Position numbers and translations under genes: made by a program. Source: JADGRB01 sp036267635 (GTDB taxonomy: Bacteria; Myxococcota_A; Polyangia; Fen-1088). Taken from it: DNA of 64,000 nt. The notes under the pieces are model-generated. The model was not told the DNA's origin. It saw only the letters and a list, made by a program, of their open reading frames with translations, and ran no database searches. Below are positions 7,950-16,086 of the stretch, one piece after another. Positions within the stretch are counted from its first letter, which is position 1; each line of letters begins with the position of its first letter. The DNA is taken from contig DATAVR010000006.1 of assembly GCA_036267635.1 (NCBI GenBank), forward strand, positions 124,001-188,000, in the 5' to 3' direction.

Positions 7950-9446
7950 ATGTCGGTCGTACGTCTGTTGGTTCGCGTGGGGGTCGTGCTCACCGTCTGT
8001 CATGGCATGGCGGCGGCGTCGCCGTCGCGGCGGCTCGCGCAGGCGCAGGATCCTGCCTCGAAGATCATCCAGCTGAACCGCGATGCCCTGGGCGCCATCG
8101 ACAAGCGCGAGTTCGAGAAGGCGCGCGAGATCCTCAAGAAGGCGCTCGACCTCTGCCAGGCGACGGGGCTCGCCCAGCACCCGGTCGCCGCGCGGACCCA
8201 CGTCCACATGGGCGTGGTGATCATCGAAGGGTTCAAGAACCGCGAGCTCGGCGAGAAGCAGTTTGCGGAGGCGCTGGCGATCGAGCCGACCATCGCGATG
8301 ACCCCGTCGCTGGTGACGCCGGAGATCAGCGAGGCGTTCGGCGAGGCGAAGCAGGCCAGTGGTACGGCGTCGGGTGCAGCGTCTGGTACCGCCGGGGCCG
8401 AAGCCGCCGCGCCGCCGCCCGAGAGCCGCCCCGCCGCCGCGCCGGCCGCGCGGCCAGCGGCGGGGTCGGGCGGCTTCACCTACCACACCGTCAGCGAGGT
8501 CAAGCAGGGGAACGCGATCCGGGTGACCGTCAACGTCGACGAGAACCTGAAGTTCCACAAGGTCGTGCTCGCCTACCGACCGCAGGGGACCTCGGACTTC
8601 CTCGGGCGCGAGATGGATCCCGTCGGCCCGGGCTCGTACAGCGCCGAGATCCCCGATCGCGCCACGACTGGCTCTTCGGTCGCCTATTACATCGAGGCGC
8701 AGGACGACGACGGACAGCCGGTCGCCAACCGCGGCACCGAGGAGCGGCCGCTGGTCATTCAGCTGGCGGGCGAGCCGCATCCCTCCGAGCACGCGCGTCC
8801 GTCCGAGGTCGCCAAGCGAGACGACAGCAGCGACGACGACACCACCGTTCGTGAAGAGGGGTCGACCGAAGGGGAGGGGACGCAGACCTGGTTCGCCGCC
8901 GTGCTCGTGGGGAGCGGCGTCGGTTACGCCTCCGGCACGGGGGAGACCAACGCCAACCTGCCGGTCCCCGGCTCGTTCGCCGCGACGTCGCTCGGCCACG
9001 TGGCGCCCGAGCTCGGCTACTGGGTCCTGCCGAATCTGGTGCTCTCGGCGCAGGGGCGGATCCAGGTGGTGAGCGGCCCGACCGAGCTCGTCGACAGCAT
9101 GACCGGGCATGTCTACCAGCCGGCGAACCTGGCGCTCGCCCTGTTCGCCAAGGCGTCGCTGTTCTTCGGCTCGGACGATTTTCGCCCGTTTCTCTCCGGC
9201 GGTCTCGGGGGCGGGCAGATCCGTCACGTGGTCACCTTCGGCTCCTACAAAGATTGCGGCGCAAACCGCAGCCAGACCTGCGTCGACTCCGTGGTGGCCG
9301 GGCCCGCCCTCGCGGAGGTAGGCGGCGGCATCGTCTACAAGCTGACCTCGGCGTTCGGGCTCGAGGCGGGGAGCAACCTCGAATTCGCGGCGCCCAAGTT
9401 CACGTTCAACGTCGATCTCAACCTCGGCGTCACCATGAGCTTCTAG
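7950..9446 (+). CDS. Exported TPR / outer-membrane beta-barrel protein
   Basis: The protein has 498 residues. A signal peptide (about 1-33) precedes a helical TPR-like segment (about 38-125: DKREFEKAREILKKALDLCQ, then GEKQFAEALAIEPTI). An Ala/Gly linker (about 130-170) is followed by an Ig-like beta domain (about 175-270: VTVNVDENLKFHKVVLAYRP, PGSYSAEIPD, YYIEAQDDDGQPVAN). The C-terminal third (about 300-498) looks like an outer-membrane beta-barrel ending FNVDLNLGVTMSF, with a terminal aromatic residue as in barrel proteins. This architecture is frequent in Myxococcota and has no known biochemical role. It follows the sigma/FecR operon with a 68-base gap and may be part of it. Confidence 0.7.
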   Translation: MSVVRLLVRVGVVLTVCHGMAAASPSRRLAQAQDPASKIIQLNRDALGAIDKREFEKAREILKKALDLCQATGLAQHPVAARTHVHMGVVIIEGFKNRELGEKQFAEALAIEPTIAMTPSLVTPEISEAFGEAKQASGTASGAASGTAGAEAAAPPPESRPAAAPAARPAAGSGGFTYHTVSEVKQGNAIRVTVNVDENLKFHKVVLAYRPQGTSDFLGREMDPVGPGSYSAEIPDRATTGSSVAYYIEAQDDDGQPVANRGTEERPLVIQLAGEPHPSEHARPSEVAKRDDSSDDDTTVREEGSTEGEGTQTWFAAVLVGSGVGYASGTGETNANLPVPGSFAATSLGHVAPELGYWVLPNLVLSAQGRIQVVSGPTELVDSMTGHVYQPANLALALFAKASLFFGSDDFRPFLSGGLGGGQIRHVVTFGSYKDCGANRSQTCVDSVVAGPALAEVGGGIVYKLTSAFGLEAGSNLEFAAPKFTFNVDLNLGVTMSF

Positions 9447-9471
9447 CGCGATGGTCCGCCCCGTCGATTTC

Positions 9472-10395
9472 ATGAAGCGCGCGCAGTCCGTTCTGATGGT
9501 CTCCCTGGCGACGCTCGTCGCTGGCTGCCTCACGCCCGACGGCTACTACCGTGGCCTCGACGGAGGCGCGACGGCCCAAGGCGGCTCGGGCGCAGCAGCC
9601 GGATCCTCCGGCTCGACCGGCGGCGCGGTCGGCCAGGGTGGATCCTCCGGCTCGTCGGGCGGGGGCAGCGCGACCGGTGGCAGCGTCGCGACCGGCGGCA
9701 GGCCCGCGACCGGCGGCGCGACCGGGCTCGGCGGCACCGTGGGGGGGACGGGAGGCGCGGTGGCGACCACCGGGGGCAGCGGCGGGACCGCGACGGGCGG
9801 CGCCGGCGGCGCGTCCACGGTGCTCTACAGCGACGATTTTTCCAGCGACACCGTCGGCATGGCCGCGAACGGCTGGATCCCCGACACCATCGACTCCGAT
9901 CCCAGCGACGGGACCTGGAGCGTCATCAGCGACAACGGCAACAACGTCTTGCAGGGCGCGGCCACCGGCAGCGACTTCACGATGGACATCGGCGGCATGC
10001 TCTCCTGGACCGACTACACCTTCCAGGTCGACATCAAGATGACGTCCGGATCGAGCTACGAGTTCGGGGTGTTCGGCCGCTTCGCGCTGGGGACCGACAA
10101 GGGGAACTACTACGAGGCGTACATGGACGACAGCGGCCAGGTGCAGCTGCGCGTCCGCCTCAACGGCAGCACCACCTCGCTCGGGAGCAAGAGCAAGTCG
10201 ACCACCGGCGACGCCGTCATCGGCACCGTCTACACCTTCAAGCTCGACATGCACGGCTCGATCATCACCGTGTCGGTCAACGGCGTGGCGCGCGTCAGCA
10301 TGGTGACGGATCCGAACGCGCTCCCCGCGGGCGGCCTCGGCCTCATCGTGAACAACGGGACGGCGGAGTTCGACAACGTCGTGGTCACCGAGTAA
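9472..10395 (+). CDS. LamG-like lipoprotein with GTGG-type linker
   Basis: The start is ATG 9472 (MKRAQSVLMVSLATLVAGC); ATG 9451 in the same frame is possible. The lipobox is LVAGC and the mature protein begins CLTPDGYYRGLDGG. A low-complexity Gly/Ser/Thr/Ala linker of about 85 residues follows. The C-terminal domain (about 115-307) has the look of a LamG/concanavalin-like or DUF1080-type jelly roll: YSDDFSSDTVG, GGMLSWTDYTFQVDIKM, FGVFGRFA, VSVNGVARVSM, and a closing FDNVVVTE. Such domains often bind sugars. The gene is a paralogue of 13291-14238, with the same lipobox-proximal motif. It sits 13 bases upstream of uxaC and may share its transcript, which suggests a role at the surface in carbohydrate use. 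Confidence 0.75.
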   Translation: MKRAQSVLMVSLATLVAGCLTPDGYYRGLDGGATAQGGSGAAAGSSGSTGGAVGQGGSSGSSGGGSATGGSVATGGRPATGGATGLGGTVGGTGGAVATTGGSGGTATGGAGGASTVLYSDDFSSDTVGMAANGWIPDTIDSDPSDGTWSVISDNGNNVLQGAATGSDFTMDIGGMLSWTDYTFQVDIKMTSGSSYEFGVFGRFALGTDKGNYYEAYMDDSGQVQLRVRLNGSTTSLGSKSKSTTGDAVIGTVYTFKLDMHGSIITVSVNGVARVSMVTDPNALPAGGLGLIVNNGTAEFDNVVVTE

Positions 10396-10408
10396 CGATC
10401 GGCCCGCC

Positions 10409-11842
10409 GTGCCCGCCGTCAAACCCGTCGTCAAACCGTTCCTCGATCAGGACTTTCTGCTCGATTCGCCGACGGCGGTCGATCTCTATCACGGGGTCGC
10501 CGCCCAGCAGCCGATCCTCGACTACCACTGTCACCTGTCGCCGGCCCAGGTCGCTGACGATCACCGGTTCCGTTCGATCACCGAGATCTGGCTCGACGGC
10601 GACCACTACAAGTGGCGGGCGATGCGTGCCGACGGCGTCCCCGAACGGGCCATCACCGGCGCGGCGACCGACTGGGAGAAGTTCGAGGCCTGGGCCAAGA
10701 CCGTCCCCCACACGCTGCGCAATCCGCTCTACCACTGGACGCACCTCGAGCTGCGCTTCCCGTTCGGCGTGGCCGGCAAGCTGCTCTCGCCCGATACCGG
10801 GCGCGAGATCTTCGAGCACTGCAACCGCAAGCTCGGCGAGGAGGGGTTCACCACCCAGGGCCTGCTGCGCCAGTTCAACGTGCGGGTCGTCTGCAGCACC
10901 GACGATCCCATCGACGATCTCGCACCGCACGCGCGCCACGCGCGGCGGGCGGACGCGTTCACCAAGCTCTACCCGACCTGGCGCCCCGATCGGGCGCTGG
11001 CGCTCGCCGATCTCGCCGGCTGGAACGCCTGGGTCGACGCGCTCTCGGCCGCGGCGCGCGCGCCGGTCGGGACGCTCGACGAGCTGCGCAGCGCGCTCGC
11101 CCAGCGGCACGAGGCGTTTCACGCCGCCGGCTGCCGCGCCTCCGACCACGGCCTCGAGCGCCTCTACGTCGCCGACTACACCGAGCGGGAGGTGGCCGCC
11201 ATCTTCGCCAAGGCCCGCGCCGGTCAGGCGCCGTCTCCCGACGAGACGGAGAAGCTGCGTTCGGCGCTCCTCTTCGACCTGGCGATCCTCGACCACCGGC
11301 GCGGCTGGGCGCAGCAGTTCCACCTCGGCGCGCTGCGCGACACCAGCGCGCGCGGAATGGCCGCGCTCGGCCCCAACACCGGCTACGACGCCATCGCCGA
11401 CTTCCCGCAGGCGGTCGCGCTGGCGCGCTTCCTCGATCGCCTGGACGCGGCCGGCCAGCTGGCCAAGACGATCGTCTACAACCTGAACCCCGCCGACAAC
11501 GAGGCGTTCGCCACCGTCATCGGCAGCTTCAACGACGGCTCGGCGCCGGGGAAGATGCAGCTCGGCAGCGCCTGGTGGTTCCTCGATCAGCTCGACGGCA
11601 TGCGCCGGCAGATCGACGCGCTCTCCAGCCTCGGTCTCCTCTCCCGCTTCGTCGGCATGCTGACCGACTCGCGCAGCTTCCTATCATTCTCGCGCCACGA
11701 GTACTTCCGGCGGCTGCTTTGCAACATGCTGGGCCACGACGTCGAGCGGGGCCTGCTGCCGAACGATCGCCCGCTGCTCGACGCGCTGGTCGAGGACGTC
11801 TGCTTCCGGAACGCGCGCGACTACTTCAAGTTCGAGATCTGA
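10409..11842 (+). CDS. uxaC: Glucuronate (uronate) isomerase
   Basis: The protein has 477 residues, close to the usual length of about 470. It isomerises D-glucuronate to D-fructuronate and D-galacturonate to D-tagaturonate in the cytoplasm. Family features run from end to end: a metal-binding DYHCHLSP near residue 35, the LDGDHYKWRAMRADGVPE block (about 59-76), QFNVRVVCSTDDPIDDL (about 153-170), DLAILDHRRGWAQQFHLGAL (about 290-309) and a C-terminal FVGMLTDSRSFLSFSRHEYF. The start is GTG 10409, 13 bases after the LamG-like lipoprotein. It is the entry step for galacturonate released by the nearby pectin enzymes. UxaB and UxaA, needed to reach KDG, are not in the window. Confidence 0.96.
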   Translation: MPAVKPVVKPFLDQDFLLDSPTAVDLYHGVAAQQPILDYHCHLSPAQVADDHRFRSITEIWLDGDHYKWRAMRADGVPERAITGAATDWEKFEAWAKTVPHTLRNPLYHWTHLELRFPFGVAGKLLSPDTGREIFEHCNRKLGEEGFTTQGLLRQFNVRVVCSTDDPIDDLAPHARHARRADAFTKLYPTWRPDRALALADLAGWNAWVDALSAAARAPVGTLDELRSALAQRHEAFHAAGCRASDHGLERLYVADYTEREVAAIFAKARAGQAPSPDETEKLRSALLFDLAILDHRRGWAQQFHLGALRDTSARGMAALGPNTGYDAIADFPQAVALARFLDRLDAAGQLAKTIVYNLNPADNEAFATVIGSFNDGSAPGKMQLGSAWWFLDQLDGMRRQIDALSSLGLLSRFVGMLTDSRSFLSFSRHEYFRRLLCNMLGHDVERGLLPNDRPLLDALVEDVCFRNARDYFKFEI

Positions 11843-11864
11843 CCGGCGCCCTCAACTGGGGCCA

Positions 11865-13049
11865 CTAACCGGGCGGGTTGATGCTGGGGCAGCCGAAGAT
11901 GATCTGCACCGCGCCGGCGCCGTCGGCCTGAATCATGTTGCACCAGGAGCCGTAGACCTCGACCGCCGTGTCGTTGCCGTCGGTGTAGTCCCATCCGTTG
12001 AGGTTTTTCGCGTCGTAGGGAATGCGGGTCATCCCCGAGCCCACGTAGACGCCCAGCTTGGTGCTGTCGTTGGGGACCGGAGGCGTCATCCCGAGTGGAA
12101 ACAGGCAGCTCGAGATCTGACCGGTGATCGACCCGAGGGCCGAGGTGAGGGTCGTCATGTCGCTGGCCAGGTAGAAGTGCGGGGAGAGCGGGTTGGTGGC
12201 GTTGGCCGGGACCTCGCCTCCGGCGTCCGCCATCTGGTTGAGCGTGGTGGTGTCGCTGGCCGTGGTTCCGATCCCGATGACGAAGGTGGGGAAACCGGCC
12301 GTCTTGGCGTTCGTCACGGCCGTCACCGCGTACGGCCTGGCGGCGTCGGTGTCCTCGCTGGACGGGATCGCGGCGCACGAGGGCTCGCCGTCGGTCGCCA
12401 GGAGGATGTACTTCGGGTTGGTGTCGGTGAGCGTCTTCAGATAGGTGACGGCGGCGTTGATCGCGTCGCCGGTCGGAGTTCCGTTGCCGTCCGGGGTGGT
12501 GGCGGTGATCCCGGCCGTCACGGCGGTCGCGTCGGTGGCCGCGACTTTGACGTCGATGTTGCTGGTGACGCTGCCGGCCACGCATTCATTCCCGGATCCC
12601 TCGGGGAACGACTTCATTCCCCAGAGCACCGAGCTGTCGGTACCGGTGACGACGCTGTTGAGCGTCGGCACCACCACGCTCCACTTCGAGGGCGCGCCCG
12701 ACGACGAGTTGATGGGGTCCTGCATGGAGGCCGAGCGATCGAGGACCAGCAGGATGTCCGCGTTCTTGGGCGTCGGCTGGAACTGCTGCAGGCCGCAGTT
12801 CGGCGTGCCGGCGTCGCTCATCGGGCCGACGTCACCCCCGCCCCCGCCGTTGCCGGTCGGTGAGGTGCTGCCACCGCTCCCGGTGACGTTGCTGCCCCCA
12901 GCGCCGACGGCTCCGCCGGTTCCCGTACCCCCGCCGGTCGCGCCGCTGCCGCCTTCGCCCGCGGCGCTTTGCACCTGCTTCGTTCCGGCACAGCCACCGG
13001 CGGCAGCGAGAGCCGCCAGCAAGGGAATCAGCGCGCACAACTTCGTCAT
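11865..13049 (-). CDS. von Willebrand factor A-domain lipoprotein
   Basis: The start is ATG 13049 with a GGAGG-type ribosome site just upstream. The lipobox is AAAGGC (Cys20), followed by a Gly/Thr/Ser linker (about 30-72). The vWA domain spans about 96-300. Its metal-ion-dependent adhesion site is complete: DRSAS (104-108), the Thr in GTPTGDAI, and the Asp in LATDGEP. Residues about 300-394 form a Cys-containing tail (CLFPLGMTPP, WCNMIQADGAGAVQIIFGC). vWA proteins bind protein or surface ligands through a metal ion, and this protein would sit on the outer membrane surface or in the periplasm. It is convergent with uxaC and divergent from the LamG-like lipoprotein at 13291. The ligand is unknown. 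Confidence 0.85.
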   Translation of the reverse strand: MTKLCALIPLLAALAAAGGCAGTKQVQSAAGEGGSGATGGGTGTGGAVGAGGSNVTGSGGSTSPTGNGGGGGDVGPMSDAGTPNCGLQQFQPTPKNADILLVLDRSASMQDPINSSSGAPSKWSVVVPTLNSVVTGTDSSVLWGMKSFPEGSGNECVAGSVTSNIDVKVAATDATAVTAGITATTPDGNGTPTGDAINAAVTYLKTLTDTNPKYILLATDGEPSCAAIPSSEDTDAARPYAVTAVTNAKTAGFPTFVIGIGTTASDTTTLNQMADAGGEVPANATNPLSPHFYLASDMTTLTSALGSITGQISSCLFPLGMTPPVPNDSTKLGVYVGSGMTRIPYDAKNLNGWDYTDGNDTAVEVYGSWCNMIQADGAGAVQIIFGCPSINPPG

Positions 13050-13290
13050 CGTGACCTCCCACGGGGCCGCGCCAGCACTCCCAGGCAACCGGCGCGGCCC
13101 CGCAGATCCTCTGGCTCGTTGCAGAGCCAACCTTGAGCCGCCCAGAGCGACCCGAGCGGCGAAATGCTTTGCTCTGGGAGTGTCCGCACCTCCACGGCGC
13201 AGCTCATGAGCCGTTCAAGTAGGGGGGCAGGCCTCGGTTTTCCGCAGCGTGAGCCGCCTTCATCCCCCGCGGACACTTCGTGACTTGGGG

Positions 13291-14238
13291 ATGTGCATGA
13301 CCACTCTGTCGCATCGAGCGCCCTTCACGGTGGTCCGGATCGCGCTCTGCGCCGGGGCTCTGCTGGCGACCGCGGGCTGCATCACGCCGGACGGCTACTA
13401 CCGCGACCTCGGCGCCGGCGGGAGCGGCCAGGGTGGCGGGAGCGGCCAGGGTGGGACGAGCGCCGGCACGGGCGGCGCCACCGCCAGCGGGGGCGCCGCG
13501 GGGACGGGAGCGGGCGGCACGAGCCCGGTCACCGGCAGCGGCGGCGCGACCGGCACGGGCGGCGCCACGGGAAAGGCAGGGGCCACCGGCTCGGGCGGCA
13601 CCATATCGACCGGCACGGGCGGCGCGACATCGACCGGCGGCACCACCGGCAGCGGCGGCGCGACCGGCAGCGGCGCCAGCTCCGGCTCGGTCCTGTTTTC
13701 GGACGGCTTCGAGAACGGAACGACCAACTGGGTCACGAGCGGTCCGGGCACCGCCTCGACCCTCACCGACGGGAGCAACGTCTACGAGCTCTCTTGCTTG
13801 ATGAACAAGGTCTATCTGTCGGCGGCGGGCGTCACCACCTGGACCGACGTCATCGTGCAAGCGAAGGTCAAGATCCTCTCCTTCAACGGCTCGAGCTCCT
13901 CGTACTACGCGGGGATCTGCGCGCGGGTGCAGGACGCCAGCAACTACTACTGCGTCGCGCTTCGCAGCGACGGCAGTGTCTCCATCCGCGGCGACATCGG
14001 CGGGAGCAGCAACTCGATCGGCAGCTCGGCCAGCTACGGCGTCACGGCGGGGACCTGGTACACCGTGCAGCTCGAAGTGGTCGGCGGGACGATCAGCGCC
14101 TCCATCAACGGGACGCCGGTGCTCCCCAAGTCGGCCTCGTCGCCGATCACCGATTCGTCGTTGACCAACGGCGGGATTGCGCTGGCGGTCGAAAACGCCG
14201 ACGCCGAGTTCGACGACGTCAGCGTGACGGTTCCTTAG
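13291..14238 (+). CDS. LamG-like lipoprotein with GTGG-type linker (paralogue of 9472-10395)
   Basis: The start is ATG 13291 or 13297. The signal peptide ends in LLATAGC and the mature protein begins CITPDGYYRDLGAGG, nearly the same as the paralogue at 9472. A linker of roughly 85 Gly/Thr/Ser/Ala residues follows. The C-terminal domain of about 185 residues is a beta-sandwich of the LamG/concanavalin or family-16-like binding type: FSDGFENGTTNWVTSG, YYAGICARVQDASNYYCVAL, GTWYTVQLEVVGGTISASIN, and a closing FDDVSVTVP. It probably binds a polysaccharide at the cell surface. It is convergent with eda at a distance of 11 bases. Confidence 0.75.
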   Translation: MCMTTLSHRAPFTVVRIALCAGALLATAGCITPDGYYRDLGAGGSGQGGGSGQGGTSAGTGGATASGGAAGTGAGGTSPVTGSGGATGTGGATGKAGATGSGGTISTGTGGATSTGGTTGSGGATGSGASSGSVLFSDGFENGTTNWVTSGPGTASTLTDGSNVYELSCLMNKVYLSAAGVTTWTDVIVQAKVKILSFNGSSSSYYAGICARVQDASNYYCVALRSDGSVSIRGDIGGSSNSIGSSASYGVTAGTWYTVQLEVVGGTISASINGTPVLPKSASSPITDSSLTNGGIALAVENADAEFDDVSVTVP

Positions 14239-14249
14239 CCGCCGCTCAG

Positions 14250-14933
14250 TCAGGCGCCGGCGGATAACGAAGCGCGGGCCGCCTGCACCACCGCGCGCAG
14301 CTCGCGCGTGCGCTCGGTGATCGTCGCGTCGCGCCCCTCGGCGAGCGCGACCGGGTCGATCAGCTCGGAGCCGATGCCGAGCGCCACGGCGCCGGCGGCC
14401 AGGTACTCGGCGGCGTTGGCGGCGGTGATCCCGCCCGTCGGCAACAGCTTCACCTCGGGGAGCGGGCCGCGCAGCGCGCGAAGATACTTGGGCCCCCCCA
14501 CCGCCGAGACGGGGAAGATCTTCACCAGGTCCGCGCCGAGATTCCAGGCGGCGATCACCTCGGTCGGGGTGAGCGCGCCCGGCATGGCAGGGACGCCGCG
14601 GGCGTGCGCCTCGACGACGGTGTCGGGATCGAGGCCGGGGCTGACCACGAACGCCGCGCCGGCGTCGACGCACTGGTGGGCCGCCGTCGCGCTCAGCACG
14701 GTGCCGGCGCCGACCAATGCCCGATCGCCGAGCTCGCGCACGAGGGCGCGGATGACGGCGGGCGCGTCGGGGACGGTCATGGTGATCTCGAAGATCGAGA
14801 TGCCGCCGGCCAGCACCGCCCGCGCCGCCCGCAGCGCGAGATCGGGCGTGGCCGCGCGGATGACCGGGACGATGGCCTCATCGGCGATGCGCCGGACGAT
14901 TTCGGCGCGCGAGGCGTGCTCGACGCGACTCAT
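14250..14933 (-). CDS. eda: 2-keto-3-deoxy-6-phosphogluconate aldolase
   Basis: The protein has 227 residues, slightly longer than the usual 205-215. It splits KDPG to pyruvate and glyceraldehyde-3-phosphate. Class I aldolase features are present: AIVPVIRAATPDLALRAARA, GGISIFEITMT with the catalytic Glu, LVGAGTVL, AGAAFVVSPGLDPDTV, ADLVKIFPVSAVGGPKYLRA with the Schiff-base Lys, and LLPTGGI. The ATG at 14933 overlaps the stop of kdgK (ATGA, 14930-14933), so the two are translationally coupled. KdgK makes KDPG and Eda cleaves it, completing the lower uronate pathway. Confidence 0.96.
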   Translation of the reverse strand: MSRVEHASRAEIVRRIADEAIVPVIRAATPDLALRAARAVLAGGISIFEITMTVPDAPAVIRALVRELGDRALVGAGTVLSATAAHQCVDAGAAFVVSPGLDPDTVVEAHARGVPAMPGALTPTEVIAAWNLGADLVKIFPVSAVGGPKYLRALRGPLPEVKLLPTGGITAANAAEYLAAGAVALGIGSELIDPVALAEGRDATITERTRELRAVVQAARASLSAGA

Positions 14934-16027
14934 CGGTCGATCCGCGCGCTCGGCGCCTCCATCGCGCGCAGCACCTCGGCCAGCGTCGCCATGCTGGTGT
15001 CGCCGGGCGTCGACATGGCCAGCGCGCCGTGCGCGACGCCGCAGCCGAGCGCCCAGGCCGGATCCTTGCCGCCGAGGAGGCAGTAGATGAACCCGGAGGC
15101 AAACGAGTCGCCCCCGCCGACGCGATCGAGGATCTCGACGTCGCGCTGTGCGATCTCGACGAACTGGCCGTCTACAAAGGCGATGGCACCCCAGCCGTTG
15201 GCGCTCGCCGAGCGCGAGGTGCGCAGCGTGGTGGTGACCGCCGAGAGGTTTGGGAAGGCGCGCAGCACCTCGCCGATCATGGTGCGGAAGCCGTCGGTCG
15301 GCAGCTCGCCGTGGCGCAGGTCGACGCCGGGCGGGTCGAAGCCGAGCGCGGCGGCGAAGTCCTCTTCGTTGCCGAACAGCACGTCGACGAACGGCAGCAG
15401 CGAGCGGTTGACCTCGCGCGCGCGCGCCTGACCGCCGACCGCGCGCCAGAGCGAATCGCGGTAGTTGAGATCGTACGAGACGCGGGTGCCGTGCCGGCGG
15501 GCCTCCTCCATCGCGGCGCGCGCGACGGCCGGCGTCTCCTCGGACAGGCCGCAGAAGATCCCGCCGGTGTGGAACCAGCGGACGCCCTCGGTGCCGAAGA
15601 GAGCGCGCCAGTCTACGTCGCCGGGGCGCATCTGCGAGACGGCGGTGGCGCCGCGATCGGAGCAGCCGACGCCACCCCGCGCACCGAACCCGCGCTCCGT
15701 GAAGTTGAGCCCGTTGCGCGCTGCGCGCCCGACGCCGTCGTAGGGGACCCAGCGCAGGAGCGACAGGTCGACCCCGCCTTGCAGCATCAGATCCTCGACC
15801 AGCCGCCCGACGGGGTTGTCCGCCAGCGCGGTGACGATCGCCGTCCGCAGGCCGAAGCAGCGGCGCAGGCCGCGCGCGACGTTGTACTCGCCGCCGCCTT
15901 CCCAGGCGCGGAAGGTGCGCGTGGTGTGCACGCGCCCCTGACCGGGATCGAGGCGCAACATCACCTCGCCCAGGCTCACCTCGTCGAAGCGGCACTCCGC
16001 CGCCGGTCTGATCGCAAGCTCGCTCAT
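14930..16027 (-). CDS. kdgK: 2-keto-3-deoxygluconate kinase (PfkB family)
   Basis: The protein has 365 residues, somewhat longer than typical KdgK (310-345). PfkB-family sugar-kinase signatures are present: an N-terminal LGEVMLRLDPGQG, EGGGEYNVARGLRRCFG, WFHTGGIFCGLSEE, VSYDLNYRDSLW, LFGNEEDF, and the ATP-binding and catalytic motif DRVGGGDSFASGFIY (about 310-324), which keeps the catalytic Asp. It phosphorylates KDG to KDPG, the substrate of the overlapping downstream gene eda. The assignment to KDG over other PfkB substrates rests on this operon context. A GC-rich hairpin lies just upstream of the start. Confidence 0.92.
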   Translation of the reverse strand: MSELAIRPAAECRFDEVSLGEVMLRLDPGQGRVHTTRTFRAWEGGGEYNVARGLRRCFGLRTAIVTALADNPVGRLVEDLMLQGGVDLSLLRWVPYDGVGRAARNGLNFTERGFGARGGVGCSDRGATAVSQMRPGDVDWRALFGTEGVRWFHTGGIFCGLSEETPAVARAAMEEARRHGTRVSYDLNYRDSLWRAVGGQARAREVNRSLLPFVDVLFGNEEDFAAALGFDPPGVDLRHGELPTDGFRTMIGEVLRAFPNLSAVTTTLRTSRSASANGWGAIAFVDGQFVEIAQRDVEILDRVGGGDSFASGFIYCLLGGKDPAWALGCGVAHGALAMSTPGDTSMATLAEVLRAMEAPSARIDR

Positions 16028-16048
16028 GGACGATGAAGGCGAGCTTGC

Positions 16049-16066
16049 GCCGGGCCACGGCCCGGC
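16049..16066. other. GC-rich hairpin between porin and kdgK genes
   Basis: Two perfect 8-base arms (gccgggcc / ggcccggc) are separated by two bases. It lies in the 59-base gap between the porin stop and the kdgK start on the leftward transcript. No T-tract follows. It could be an attenuator or mRNA-stabilising element that sets a lower level of kdgK and eda than of the upstream transporter genes; this is inference. Confidence 0.4.
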
Positions 16067-16086
16067 ACAAGAGCTCGCGGCCCGCG

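Noticed and set aside
13204..14673. Leftward frame of 489 codons running from eda across the LamG-like lipoprotein
   Set aside because: The true eda frame is different, and this frame has no domain; it is a shadow of two real genes.
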